Shown here one piece after another: positions 24,001 through 36,500 of a stretch of DNA of 64,000 nucleotides. A program made the position numbers and the translations under genes. The notes under the pieces were generated by a model, which did no database searches, had not been told where the DNA came from, and saw only the letters and a list, made by a program, of their open reading frames with translations. The number at the start of each line of letters is the position of its first letter. Position 1 is the first letter of the stretch. Source of the stretch: Adineta vaga (lineage: Eukaryota > Rotifera); assembly GCA_021613535.1 (NCBI GenBank), contig CP075493.1, forward strand, positions 7,130,001-7,194,000, written 5' to 3'.

Positions 24001-27000
24001 ATAAAAAGAAAAGCAAACTTGAGAAATAGACAATAGTATACCACTTGCATAGCTTTATGAAACGCAAACATATTCACGAGAAATTGTTTTGCGAAATTTG
24101 CTCAAATTTCTGACTTGACAACTCTTGCTTGTTTGATTTCGTTGAAGCCCTCGAGAGCTATGGCCAGAAGCATGAAAAGAATTCAGAAATGAAATAAGAT
24201 GTAACGGCTGTTGCTGTTTAGCATTCTTTCTTCTTTTTTTTTGTTGAAAATATTTCATAAAAAGAGAAGAGAGGGGGGAAAGAGAGAAAGCAAGCAAGAA
24301 AAAAAGTCTCTTTATCGTCGTCGTGTGGTAAGCATAAGTACCCACCGCCTTCAGCCTCAATTCTTCTTCTCTCTTCTCTTCTCTTCTCTTTTCTTTCTCT
24401 CGCATTTCGTTTTCATTCATTCATCAACATCGATCTCTTCGGTTTGCGGTTCTTGTCTGACCACCATCTGAAATGCATCGACGAACACAGGTATAAAAGA
24501 AAAAAATATGAATTCAATTATCATAATTAAAACCTATACAATTCTTCTTCCGTAACTATGTGTACAACGGAAATTATTAGTGAAATGCCTTAGAAATGAA
24601 ATCATTGAAGCAATGACTTATAAAAGATCATCATTTAGTCTTTTTTCTTTTCATAAATAGTCATTGTCTCTTCCTTCTTATTTAAGGAATGTCCTTAAAC
24701 AGTAATGAGGTTTGCTTAGAAAAATCTTGAAGAATATAGTTGAATATTACAAACGTTTGATTTTTTTGTTTCTTTTAAATAGGAAGGCTCTTCTTCATCC
24801 ATGGAAGTACGTAATCGGGAAGTCCACGCTGATTTCGAACGTCTTCATCAACGTTTACGAGATATTGCACAAGCAGTCATCAATGATGAAGATTATTCCT
24901 ATGAAGGAGACAATACAGGACGAACATCACCACGTCATCTATCACCATCCAGAGGTGCCGATCGATTTGAATCACCTGAACGAGCATATACCCGGTATGT
25001 TATTACAAATTTGTAAGAATTAGAAAACAAACATGATGTATCGAAAAGAAAAAAACACATTTTCGTATTTATTATACAAGGTAATTAGTAAGAACATTTT
25101 TTTGTTGTCATCAATAACAGAATATATTTTTCATAGCAATATGAATGGTTTCTTCTAGTTTATTTTAACTCGAAGAATAAAATAGGTTTAAAGTGAGAGA
25201 GAGAGAGAAAGAAAGAAAACTATGTATGATGTCCTAAAAAACTAGCTTTTTCAAGGTTTTCTTCAAATAGGTTGAAATAACCTTGAAAGGATGCTGAAAA
25301 AATCATAGATTTTAAACTGTCTAAATCGAAAATATGTTCGAGTGCTTTTTTAGAATTGAATTATTTTGTTTTGTTCAAACGTCTGCTCTTGGCAAAACTA
25401 TATTTATTTTCCATTATCTTGAAAAAACAATACAATAGATTTTTACATCAGACAAATTATACAAACATATATTTTTCATCAAACATTCATAGTTCTTTCG
25501 ATAAATAATCGTGAGATGAATTAAAAGTGAATTTAATGTAGGATAAAATGAAGTTTCCTTTTCAATAAAGAGGCAACTTTTTATGTAAGAAGAATAAGAA
25601 GAAACTGGTACTGAATATGATGAAGTTAGGTAACAGTATATTATAAGAAAAGAGATGCTAGAGGCAATCATGTATCTTAGTTATGAATATGTTTATCTAA
25701 TAGAAACGAAAAATGAGTCAAGGCTACTTCTGATGGGATTGAAAACTAGTTTGATAATAGTATTTCCCTATTATATAAACCAAGATGGACACTCTTTGTA
25801 TTTGATCAATTTTTAAACTTGTTTAATTTCAGTCTTCGTTCACCACGATCGCATTCACCACAACGTCATACTCAAACAACATTGGTCCATTCTCGAAGTC
25901 TCTCACCATCATTTGCTGATAGTACCTTCAGTGCTGTCCATGCTGCTTTAAGTAAACGTCAAGTTCAAGTAATTGACTCTTCTTTTTTGTTGATTCTGAT
26001 TTGTAACACAATTTTATTCTTTTTTTTTTAGGTGCATGATTTACAAACGAAATTATCAAGCACACGTGACGCAGTTCAATTATTAAAAGATCAATTAAAT
26101 CAAACTGAAACTGAACGACGTCTTTTCGAACAACAAGCAGCAAGTTATAAAGGACAAATTGATGATATACGTCGACAATTTGAAAATACAGCACAAGAAC
26201 GTGATCGTTCCAAATCAGCTCTTGAAACATCAAATCATGAACGATCAAATATGGAAAAAATGCGTATTGTAAGTCGAAAAAAAATTGATCCTATTGATAA
26301 TATCTTTCTATTGCTTGAAAAGACATTGAATTCTCAAATTGAAACTTTACGTTCGGATTGTGAACGTTTACATCAAGCAAATACAGAATTACAACGTCAA
26401 CGTGATATACTCGATGAAGAAAAAGAAGATTTACAGAAAGATCGTATTCGTCAAGTGAAAGAAAATGAACGTTGTATTAAGGTGATTGAAAATCTTGAAA
26501 ATCAACTTTCGAAATTGAAAAAAGATGTATCGGATTTACGTGAACATTATCAAGCAGAAAAACTGGCTAAAGATGTATTAACACAAGAAAAACATGTTCT
26601 TTGTAAGTGACGTACTTTTAATTCATAAAGATAAGAGAATTTGTTTTGTTTTCGATTTTTCTAGCCGATGCTTTATCACGATCGGAAATTTATCGTGCAG
26701 AAGTTGAACTTGATTTGAGCAAAGAACGTAGCGAAGGTGCTGCTTTAAGAGATCTTATCTGTAAAGTTCAAGCATTAAATGAAGGTCTTGCACAAGATAA
26801 AATCGAATTGAATAAAATTATTCTTTTAGTATGTATAAGATGAATTAAAGCGAATGTTTTACTTTTTCTATCACATTTTTTATATATTTAGATCGAACAA
26901 GAAAAGAATTCTATTCATAGTGAAAAATCTGATGCTGAACAAGACAAATCAACACTTCGACAAGTAATTGAAGTTGTTCGTATGTTCTCATAACATATTT

Positions 27001-30000
27001 TCTTATGTATTTTTAGGAATTAGTCAAAGTCGAACAAGAAAAGATCGATGTCGAGAATGAAAGAGATAGTAAGTTAAGGAAACAAACTGAATTTTCTTTC
27101 CAAGAAGATTTGCGTTATCATTTATCATGAGAAGTTCTTTAGCTTCTTCGATCTTATTCAGTACCTTGTTAGAATCAATTATTTTACTACACGAAAGGAG
27201 CCATCTTCTCTTACATGTCAATAATTTTAAAAACTAGAGAGCTCAATATTCATTTGTTTCTTCTAGCTCTTCTTCACCGTCTTCAACTAACTGAAGTTAG
27301 TCGTCAACAAATCGAAGAAGAATTAAGCGCAACCAATAAAGAACGAGCTGATGTTATTGAACAATTTCAACAAGTAAGATATCAAACTTTCAGAATGTGT
27401 AAATATATATATGTTACTTTAGATGACCCGATTAAAAAATACATTAGCTGAAGATTTAATTGCTGCTCGAAAAGATATCGAACGTTTGAGCGATCATAAC
27501 ATGCGTTTAAATAAAGAAAAAGAAGAATTAACAAAAGAACGTGGTAATCTTGTTATCGATCTGACTGGTTCTGAACGTGACAATCAAACTTTGAATTCAG
27601 TAAGAACTTATACTTACATATCTCAAACTATTTCACTTCCTCTTGTTCTTTCCTTTTTCTTAGACAATTAGTGCATTACGTGCTGAGTATGTTTATGTTA
27701 TTATTCGTTTTTTCCATATAGAATCATTTGTTTTTTGTTTATTTATAGCAAAGAAGCTTTGGAATCAGCTCTCTATGAAGCTCAAACAATTGGTAGTCAA
27801 CTCGATGTCAAACGAGAACAATTAGAAGGCGAAAATCAAGAATTATTATTACGTAAAGAACAACTTCAAAATGAAATTCAACGTCTTCATGCTGAATTAA
27901 ATAGTGAAATTGAAAAATCAGCTCGTACACGTGATCAATTACAAGAACGTTTAACAAAAGTAGAACATGATAATGAAACATCAGTTCGTCAACATAAACA
28001 AGCACATGATGATGATGTCGATCGTATGACACGTGAAAGAGAAAAGATTCGTCAAGAATTAGAAGCGGCAAGAGAAGAAACGATTCGACAATTTACTAAA
28101 GATAAAGATGATTCTTCACAACTTTATACCAAAGAAAAAGAAGATTTACATTATGAATTAGCTAATGTGATGGCTGAACGAGATAATGCATTGATTGAAG
28201 CAGAAAATGAAAAACAAAAAGTAAATAGGAGTTTCTTTTTTCTCTCCTTTGTCTTCTTCTTCTTCTCGTTCGATAAAAACTAACTTGATTTGAAAGAAAT
28301 AGCAGTTCTCTTCGTTTCCATGTATAATATTTTAACCGCCGAAGAAAGAACGTAAGTTGACGTTTTCTTGTGAGAAATTTAAACCAAACAAAGGATATTT
28401 TGACTTTAAATTGACTTTGTAAATCTATCTTTTACGAAAAAATTGTGTGATTTCAATGTCTTCTTTCTTTAGCTTCTTTCAATGGCTCAATCCGAACGTA
28501 ATGCTTTAGGAGAAAAATTATCATTAACCAAAGATGATCTCTTACGTTTACAAGTTGAATATGATAAGACTCGTCGTGATGCTGCATTACATCGTGAACA
28601 AGAACGTCAAGTAATTATAGCTTTACAAGATGAATTGAAAAAATTCCAAAACAAATTCGAAGATGTTATTACTGTTAATGAACGTGATGTCAAAACATTA
28701 AATGATGATCTTGAACAATTACGACAAAAGATTCAATCACAAAATCATGAAAATTTTGAATTAAAAACACAATTGAAAGTTACAGAAGACAATCGTGATC
28801 AATTGAAACGTGATTTAATCGATGCTAATCGACGTATTCGAGAATTTGAAGAAAATGTTGCATTACAACGTAAAGAAATTCAAGACTTAAAACGTTATTT
28901 ACAAGATGAACAACGTGATAAAGAATTATCATTACATTCAGGTGATGATTTACGTTCAAAACTGAAAAATGTAGAAAATGAAAAGATTGATTTGAAACAA
29001 ATTTTGGAAGAAGCTAAACAACGACTTATTGGTAAGTATTTATAAGGATTTGATTGTTTAACAAATAAATTTTTTCGTTTTTAGTCCTTGAAGAACAAAA
29101 AACTCAAAGTCAAAAAGATTCCAATGAATTACGTTATAATTTACGTGATGTTGAACGTTCTCGATTAGAAGCACGACGTGAATTACAAGAACTACGTCGT
29201 CATGTGAAATTACTTGATGGTGAAACAAAGAAGAAATCTAAAGAATTAGAAGATTTAGGTGATCGTGTTCGACAAGATGAACATCGCGAAGAAGAAATGC
29301 GTCGTGAAGTTTTCGGACAAAAACAACGTTTTGTCGAAGCGGAAGCATCACGAGAAGTTTTACGTAAAGAATTAGCAAGTCTTCAACGACATTATGGTGA
29401 TTTAGAAGAAGAACAACGTTTGAAAGAACGTGATCATAAATTAGCTGTTGAAGATGCACGACGTCTCGGTAAGTTGAATGAATGAATACTCAATCAAACA
29501 GTAAATTATGTTTTCAATTCACGTTTATTTTTGTATAGAACGTAAAGCAATTGATGAACGACGAAATGTCGAATTAGCTCTCGAAGGTGCCAATCAAATG
29601 ATTTCAGAATTACGTATTGCATTATCAGGTGCTGAAGGACGAACAAGTGCACTTGATACACAATTAGCACGGTAAATAGATACTGATTCTAGTTTTATAC
29701 AAAAAAAAGTCAATGTTTATATTTTGCTTTCTAGAGTCGAAGGAGCGAAACGTGATGCTGAATATAAATTAGGTAGCATTGTTTCTAGTTTACGTCGTAC
29801 AGTTGGTTATGGACCACGTAGTAGCAGTCGAACACGACTTCGTAGTCGTTCACCAAGTCCACAAAATACTCGTCGTCGACCAATATCACCAACAAAAGGT
29901 CTGGATACAAATGAAAATCGTGCCTCACCTATCTTACGTCGATCATCACGAAGTCCACATCAACGATCACGTTCACCAGGTTATGATGATGAACGTTCAG

Positions 30001-32308
30001 CTAATTCAACCTATGTTGATGTTGCTGAAGTTGATCCCGAACAGATTCGCTATGCATTAAGAGATTATGTTCAAAACTCTATGCAAACGGAACGTGAACG
30101 AGATGATTGTATTGGTAAGATATCTCATATGAAAATAACAATAAGAATAAGATAGTTTTTCTTTTCTAGCGGAAGTAACACAACTTCGACGAACAACGAA
30201 AGATCTTGAAGAAAATCTTCTCAGAAGTGAACAACGATTTAATCAATTACAAAAAACACTTTCATCATCGGAAGAAGGTATGTTCATAGAATTTTGTTTC
30301 AAAGTAGATTTTCTAAATATCGTATCTTTGTCTTTCTCTTTCAGACAAGAAAGGTGTCGATACTCGTTTACAAGGTGCTCAAAGTACTTTATTATTACAA
30401 GAAGAAACTATTCGAAAGAGCGAACGTGAACGTAAGACAATGTTAGATCAAATAAGTGGACTTGAACGTCAATTAGCAGCATTAGATAATGAAAAGAAAC
30501 AATTTCTTGTATGTTGTAAATCGAAGAATTCTATGAATGATTGAAATTTCGGTTTTGTTTTTTATGTAGGAAAAAATAGATCTATCGAAATCAAATGAAA
30601 CACGTTCGAATGATGAAAAACGACAATTAAAACGTGCTTTGGATGATAGTGATGCTCGTGCAACTGAACTTGAAATGAATAAACGAGCATTAGAAGGTGA
30701 AATTCAACGTTTAAGTATGATTTTAACCGATAAAGATACCGAAATTCAAGTCTATCAAGACCGATGCGAATCATTAATTCGACAAATACAAGTAAAACTT
30801 TCTCATTCTTCATTGCATTTACAATTTTCATATCTTCTTCAAAGGATCGTGATGAAAAATGTCAATCATTACAATTAAGTGTTGATCGTCTTTCATTAAC
30901 ATTAGCTAAAGCTGAAGAAGGTGAATCAAGTTTGAAAACTCGCGTACAATCATTAAATCAAACAATATCACAATCATCCTATCAAGCAGCTGATTTACAA
31001 CAAAAACTTGGTGGTATTCAGGGTGCTTTACAAAGTAGTGAAGCCGAACGTCGTATTGCACAAGAAAAATTAGAACAATCACGGTAAATTCATTCAATAA
31101 ACTGAAGATTTTAGTTAAATGTTCTTTTTAGAACACAAATAAGTGAACTTAAAAAACAAAATCATGAATTACTTGAACGTGTTGGTCATTTTCAAAATGA
31201 ACTTGCTGATTCTGAAATGCGACGACATGAATTAGAAAATCAATTACGTAATACAAATACCGTAAGTTTCCATTTGTATATAGACTCTAAATTGAATGAT
31301 GTATTGAAATATTTCAGTTCCTCGTTCAACGTCAAGAAAGTGAACAAGAAGCAATTCAAAAAATTTCTCTTCTTACTGCTGATAAACAAGCTTTACAAGA
31401 AAAAACTTCTCTTTTACAACGTCAATTAGGCAATCTTGATGTTGAAAAACGTGATTGTGAATTATCAAAATTACGTTTAGAAAAAGATAAAAATGTTTTA
31501 AAACGAACATTAGATAAAGTTTGTAGACTATCAATGAATATTAGTTTTTAACACGAATCATTATCTTTAGGTAGAACGTGATCGTGTTATTACAGAAGAT
31601 ATTATTCGTTCATGGGATCGATCAGAAATCGATCGACAATTTCGACGAGTTGAAGATGAAAATCAATCTTTACAACGACAAGTTGAACAATTACAAAATG
31701 TTCTAAATAAATCAGAACATCAACATGCACAACGGTAGGTCAAGGAAAATGTAAAGTAGAAAATTTACGTATTATCATTCTAGTATGATTGATTTTACAA
31801 CACGTAATCGACGTGAAACTGAAGCCGAAACTGAACGTCTTCGAACATCGCAAACAGCTGCTGAACGTGTTTTAGAATCTCGAGAAAAATCACATCGTTC
31901 TCGCGTTAAAACTTTAGAAGAACAAGTAAGAACGCTTTCTTTTCTTTTTTGGAATGATTTTTAAATTCAATAATTAGGTACAAACACTTCGAGAACAACT
32001 TCATTCAGAAATTCGTCAACGTCAATCTGTTCTCAATCGAAGTGGTGATGATTTAACTATTCTTCGTCGAGAAATCAATGATCCATTATCATATGTTTCT
32101 CGAGATCCACTCGGTCTTGATCCTCTTCTTTTGGATCATGAAACAAAACGATTAAGTGAAATCAATGAACCACCTGTACGTCTTCGTTCACCAAATCGAC
32201 GTACTCTTTCACCATCCATTGCTTTACGTTCAATGCGAGCTGCAGCTGCTGTAGCAGCATCATCGTCCTCATCAAGTACGCGTCCACGTTCTGCACGACC
32301 ACGCTATT
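21051..32308 (+). CDS. CROCC: rootletin (ciliary rootlet coiled-coil protein, CROCC)
   Basis: Rootletin builds the striated rootlet at the base of cilia and links centrioles. More than 25 exons give a nearly continuous heptad coiled coil. Family landmarks in order: FLNDELNRVETVLNLTRAEK; KLSNYQEGQQKQAQLVQKLQ; VVQYKKRCTELE; LREQLDQAHLANRQLSED; LWREIVSFRQQF; a Ser/Pro break (RTSPRHLSPSRG and RSPRSHSPQRH); AALSKRQVQVHDL; ALNEGLAQDKIELN; RRELQELRRHVKLLDGE-like sequence; GSIVSSLRRTVGYG followed by an SRSPSPQ-rich break; EQIRYALRDYVQ; and KTLEEQVQTLREQLHSE. It ends RPRSARPRY at 32308. The likely start is ATG 21051 (MMVDDNVLENSF), but the next exon (21175-) runs in another frame from the conserved frame that begins near 21240, so the N-terminus is uncertain. 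Introns at about 22985-24780 and 25017-25850 are exceptionally long. Confidence 0.93.
24473..24490 (+). promoter_or_regulatory. possible alternative first exon inside rootletin
   Basis: Within the long intron an ATG opens the 6-codon stretch MHRRTQ, followed at once by a GTATAA donor. It is phase 0, the phase required by the next rootletin exon (EGSSSSMEVRN, starting about 24783). It is preceded by long CT-rich tracts and no obvious acceptor. This fits an internal promoter producing a shorter rootletin, but no transcript evidence is available. Confidence 0.3.
25194..25219. repeat. compound (GA)n(GAAA)n microsatellite
   Basis: GAGAGAGAGAGA passing into GAAAGAAAGAAAA inside a rootletin intron. 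Almost the same compound repeat occurs at about 45294-45320 in the intron between the two alternative aminotransferase first exons. Confidence 0.7.
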
Positions 32309-33995
32309 AAATTTTCAGAACATTTATCTTCTCTCTCATTTCGAACAGTGTGATAAAGCGTTGTGAAACAAATAAAAACATGTAATCCATCTTGAGAAAA
32401 TTGAACAGTGTCATCATATGCTAACAATGATTTTCTTTTCTCTTCCTTCTTAGAATAGAAACTATTTTTTCAAATAACATGAAATCAAATATTTCTCTTT
32501 AACTAATCTTTCTTTTTTCGCTTTTTTTTATACTGACTTTTTAAATTTCATTTCTTATTATCTTAAACGATCTTTTCTTTTTCTACATGGCCTTGTGAAT
32601 GTGCCAAATATATATTTTTCTCCAATTTTTTATTCCACACAAAATCTGTTGTCAATGTACTTTTCATATCTATGTCATCGAGACGCGTTTTCCTACTATC
32701 ATGTCTTGATTCTCTTCTAAATTTATTCATTTATAATTATATTTAGTTATTTCTATTTATCTTCGTTTTCATTTAGTTTGAATTGAACTTTTTTTTCTCT
32801 TTTCCAAATAAACGAGGTGTATTCTTTAAAAATAAATTGTAACAAAAAGAAATCTTCACTGAGAAAACGAAAGAAATTACAGCAATATAATTCTGAATTA
32901 TTTTAAGTTTTCTCTTTATCATAAATTCTTTTCACTCTTGAAGATAATGTCATATCTCTCTCTCTCTCTTTTTTCTTGAAAACTAATTCTATTTCTATTC
33001 TCTTGTGATTTGATATCGAATCTTTCATGTTTAAAATAATGATTTAGCACATATTGTTAAACATTTTTAATTCCATTAGAGAGGAAAAAAAGAACACTAA
33101 AATAAAAGACTGCACAGATGTACACTAAACAAGAAAATCATAGAAGCATATCATCCAACTTCTATTTGAATTACTATTCAACCGAAAACAAACATTTTTC
33201 TATGAATGTTCAATGTATAGATCTATATTTAATTGAAATGAACAAGGAAAATTAACTGGAATGATTTACTTTTTCATTTACTTTTTTTTTGACAAGTGTT
33301 AAAATGTCTAGCAACAAGTTGTTCCCATGAGACATTTACGAAGAGATCGATGTGCAATTGTCGACAGTATATACATCTTCTTTTTCCATTCATATTAAAT
33401 GATGTTAGATGATTAACGAGTAAAGTTTAAAATTATGAGTTCAATTTCATTAGGATTGGTTAAGAAAAAAAGAAAAAGAAAAGACGAGCAAATTTTGATT
33501 GGTCATAGAGTAGAAGTAGACTAAAAGACAAACTTTAATGTTCTCTTCTTTTTTTTCTTCTTCTTCTTCTTCTGATTTCAAAGTAGTCGGCGGAAGTCGT
33601 TAGTTAATCTATTAAATGAATAACAACAAACGAAGTCTACATTCAATTCCTTGGAGACAGAGAGAAAGAGCCTACTCTTTTTTTTTCTCAAGCATCACTG
33701 ATGCACAACGATTCGCTACAATAATCATCGTCGTCACTTTTAATCAAGTCGTCTTTTTTCTCTCTTTCTTTCTCTCTCTCTCCTCCTCTTTTTTTTCTTC
33801 AAACAGCAGGAAGAGAAAAGACTTGAAACGAATCATTGGCTTTTTATTCATTCGACACTGTATATACATTTGAGAAATACTCAATCTACTGCATATCTAG
33901 AGTAGTAACGCTCTAGTGCAATCTCTCTTCCCTTCATTGACTTTTCAAGACTGTCTCTCGGTTGTGCACAAGAGGCTTGTTACTGTGTAAAAACC
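32309..33995. other. intergenic, 3' region of rootletin and upstream region of Pax
   Basis: About 1.7 kb of AT-rich DNA with CT-rich stretches (near 33545-33570 and 33755-33800). No gene was recognised. The region immediately upstream of 33996 probably holds Pax regulatory sequence. Confidence 0.5.
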
Positions 33996-35864
33996 ATGTT
34001 TCCGTTCAACCAGCTCGTTGCAGCTCAATACCGATATTCTAAATTCGGTAGGTATTTCTGTCGATTTCTTCCATTCTGTGTTTCGATGGATCATAAGAAT
34101 CACTTGTTCGAACTTTTCTTTTTTATACATAGGACACGGAGGAATCAATCAACTTGGAGGAGTTTTTGTCAATGGGCGACCTTTACCAGATACTGTTCGG
34201 CAATCTATTGTTGAATTAGCTAAACAAGGTGTACGACCATGTGATATTAGTCGTCAATTACGAGTATCACATGGTTGTGTAAGTAAAATTCTCGGAAGGT
34301 ATAAAACGAAATTATTCTTCTTCAAATTGAATATTTTTCTTCTGATTTAGATTTCATGAAACTGGTTCTATACGGCCTGGTATTATTGGAGGAAGTAAAC
34401 CAAAAGTCGCAACACCTAAAGTTGTCGATGCAATTAATAACTATAAGAATCAAGCTCCAACAATGTTTGCATGGGAAATTCGAGAACGTCTCATAACTGA
34501 CGGTATATGTGATGCAGATAAAGTTCCAAGTGTTAGTTCAATTAATAGGTAAGACATTTGTCGTCATTGAAGATTAATTGAAATTTTATCGTACTTTATA
34601 AATCTCCCATCAAAACATTAATATCATTTCGATTGTCAAGTAACTAATGAGTCGCAACGATATTCAATTGTCAACATACAAAATTATCGTTTTTTTTTCT
34701 TCATGTACGCTATAGAAGCAGGTGACAGTATGAGAGAAGTTTCATATCATCAGTTATACATTTCTTATTTCTTCTCGATCACATTCAATATCTTCCAATC
34801 AGGAATGATTGCTTTGCTTCCGATCATATGTTGTCATATCTATTAATCCCAGAAGACAATCTGTTCTATTTGTTTGAAACAAAAACTAAATTTTCTACTC
34901 AATTAATTCTTAAAAGAAGTAATATGATCTATGTGTCAAAGTTCATTAGGATGAATTAATATGGAAATGAAAAAACAACAAAAATATTTTTCTTTACATC
35001 TTCGTTCTTTAGAATTGTTCGTAATCGAAATAATTCAAATGACTCATCATCACCTACAGCAACAACAGCCGAAGATGATAGTCGAAATCATCATCAAACA
35101 AATGTTCCATCATCATCACCAAATGTTTATAGTATTCATAGTTTACTTAATCATTCTCAATATGAATATTCAACAATAAAATCACGTTCATTATCTCGTA
35201 CAAATCATTCTAATGGTATGAGATTTCTTTTTTTCTCTATTCAGACAGACCATTAGTCTTACTGTCAGAAAAGTTTCGTTTAATTCTCAAAAGAATAGAA
35301 TAATGACACTTGTTTTCTTTTAGAACCATTAGACGAGAAATATTTTACAAATGAACAAATGAAATTTTTGGATAAATTTTTTAAAGATAATCCGTGGGCT
35401 GATCATGCACAAATCGAATCTATTGTTAAACAAACTGGTCTTGCAGAATCTATCGTTAAAGTAAAAACAAAATTGAAAAAAATATTCAATAGAATGATGT
35501 TTTTATCAAATAGAATTATCTTGACCAACGTCGTGCGAAATGGAACCATCTCTATTCTGCAAATAACTATCCGAATTATAATACAAATGAATTTATTTCG
35601 ATCAAAAATGATTTTGATACAACATCAACAACACGTAAATGAGATTTTATTTAATTGAATTCAATGAAATTCTTCTTTCTTTTTTTTTAGATTCCAATGA
35701 AATCTTTTGTCCATCAGCAACTTATCCATCGGCTAACTTTTCTATATCAGTTCCACCACCTGGTAAGAATAACACATACAACAAAAAATAAAGATGAATA
35801 TTTGTTTTATTTAGATTATTATTCATCATATCCTTATGCATCCGATTGGCGTTATAAATTTTGA
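33996..35864 (+). CDS. Pax transcription factor, Pax2/5/8-like, with divergent homeodomain
   Basis: Eight exons (33996-34047, 34133-34298, 34351-34548, 35013-35215, 35324-35460, 35514-35634, 35691-35762, 35815-35864) give 332 aa. The paired domain is almost canonical: [72 protein letters not shown] and [12 protein letters not shown]. The wording [14 protein letters not shown] is of Pax2/5/8 type rather than Pax6. An octapeptide-like YSIHSLL follows about 35 residues later. A homeodomain-like region follows ([26 protein letters not shown]), but recognition helix 3 reads [13 protein letters not shown]. Trp48, Phe49 and Asn51 are thus Tyr, Leu and Gln. The tail is Tyr/Ser/Pro-rich ([16 protein letters not shown]). 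Pax2/5/8 normally keep only a partial homeodomain. Confidence 0.92.
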
Positions 35865-36500
35865 ATTAATGTTTAGACTGTCTATTTTCTGTATTGCATT
35901 GTTTCAAAAAAAAACATACGTTAAATAAAGAGTTGAAATAAATAACTATTGAAACTAATCTTGTACGTTAAATCCAAGCAATTTGAAAACCATTTGTTGT
36001 TAAAGTTCATTAGAAAAGACTTACTGATGATTTGTAATACAGTTTTTGAAAAGCGGCACCAAAATTTCATCTATCCTCCTCCACAACATTCAATATGTTT
36101 GTTCTAGAAACACGGAATATCGATAATTAAGTTATAACACTAAAAATCAAATGACTATGGCATCCGATAGCAGATCTTTGGAAAGAAAAAGAAATCTAAC
36201 ATTTGGTTGTTAATTAAAACATTCGATTTTGAATATAGAATGAAAAACAGATGAAAAACAAACGAATATTTCTATGGATTTGAACTGTATACCAGATAAA
36301 ACAAAAAAGAATTAAAATATCTGAATAACTAGTATAAAAGCAGATGCATTTTATGAAGTAAAAATCAGAAATATTTTCTAGTAATGTTGAAATGCTTTTC
36401 AATGTTTTTTTCGGAACATAAAACATTGGCTATGTCTTCACTTCTACTTTAGAGAATAATTATTTAAAAGTTCACTTTTGTTGTCAAGTAATAAGTTTAC
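35865..36500. other. intergenic, nothing identified
   Basis: AT-rich spacer. An AATAAA for the Pax transcript is at about 35924. No other gene was seen. Confidence 0.5.

Noticed and set aside
25928-26248. Long antisense open frame opposite a rootletin exon
   Set aside because: It is a by-product of biased codons in the coiled coil; similar shadows occur opposite several other rootletin exons, and they encode low-complexity hydrophobic sequence.
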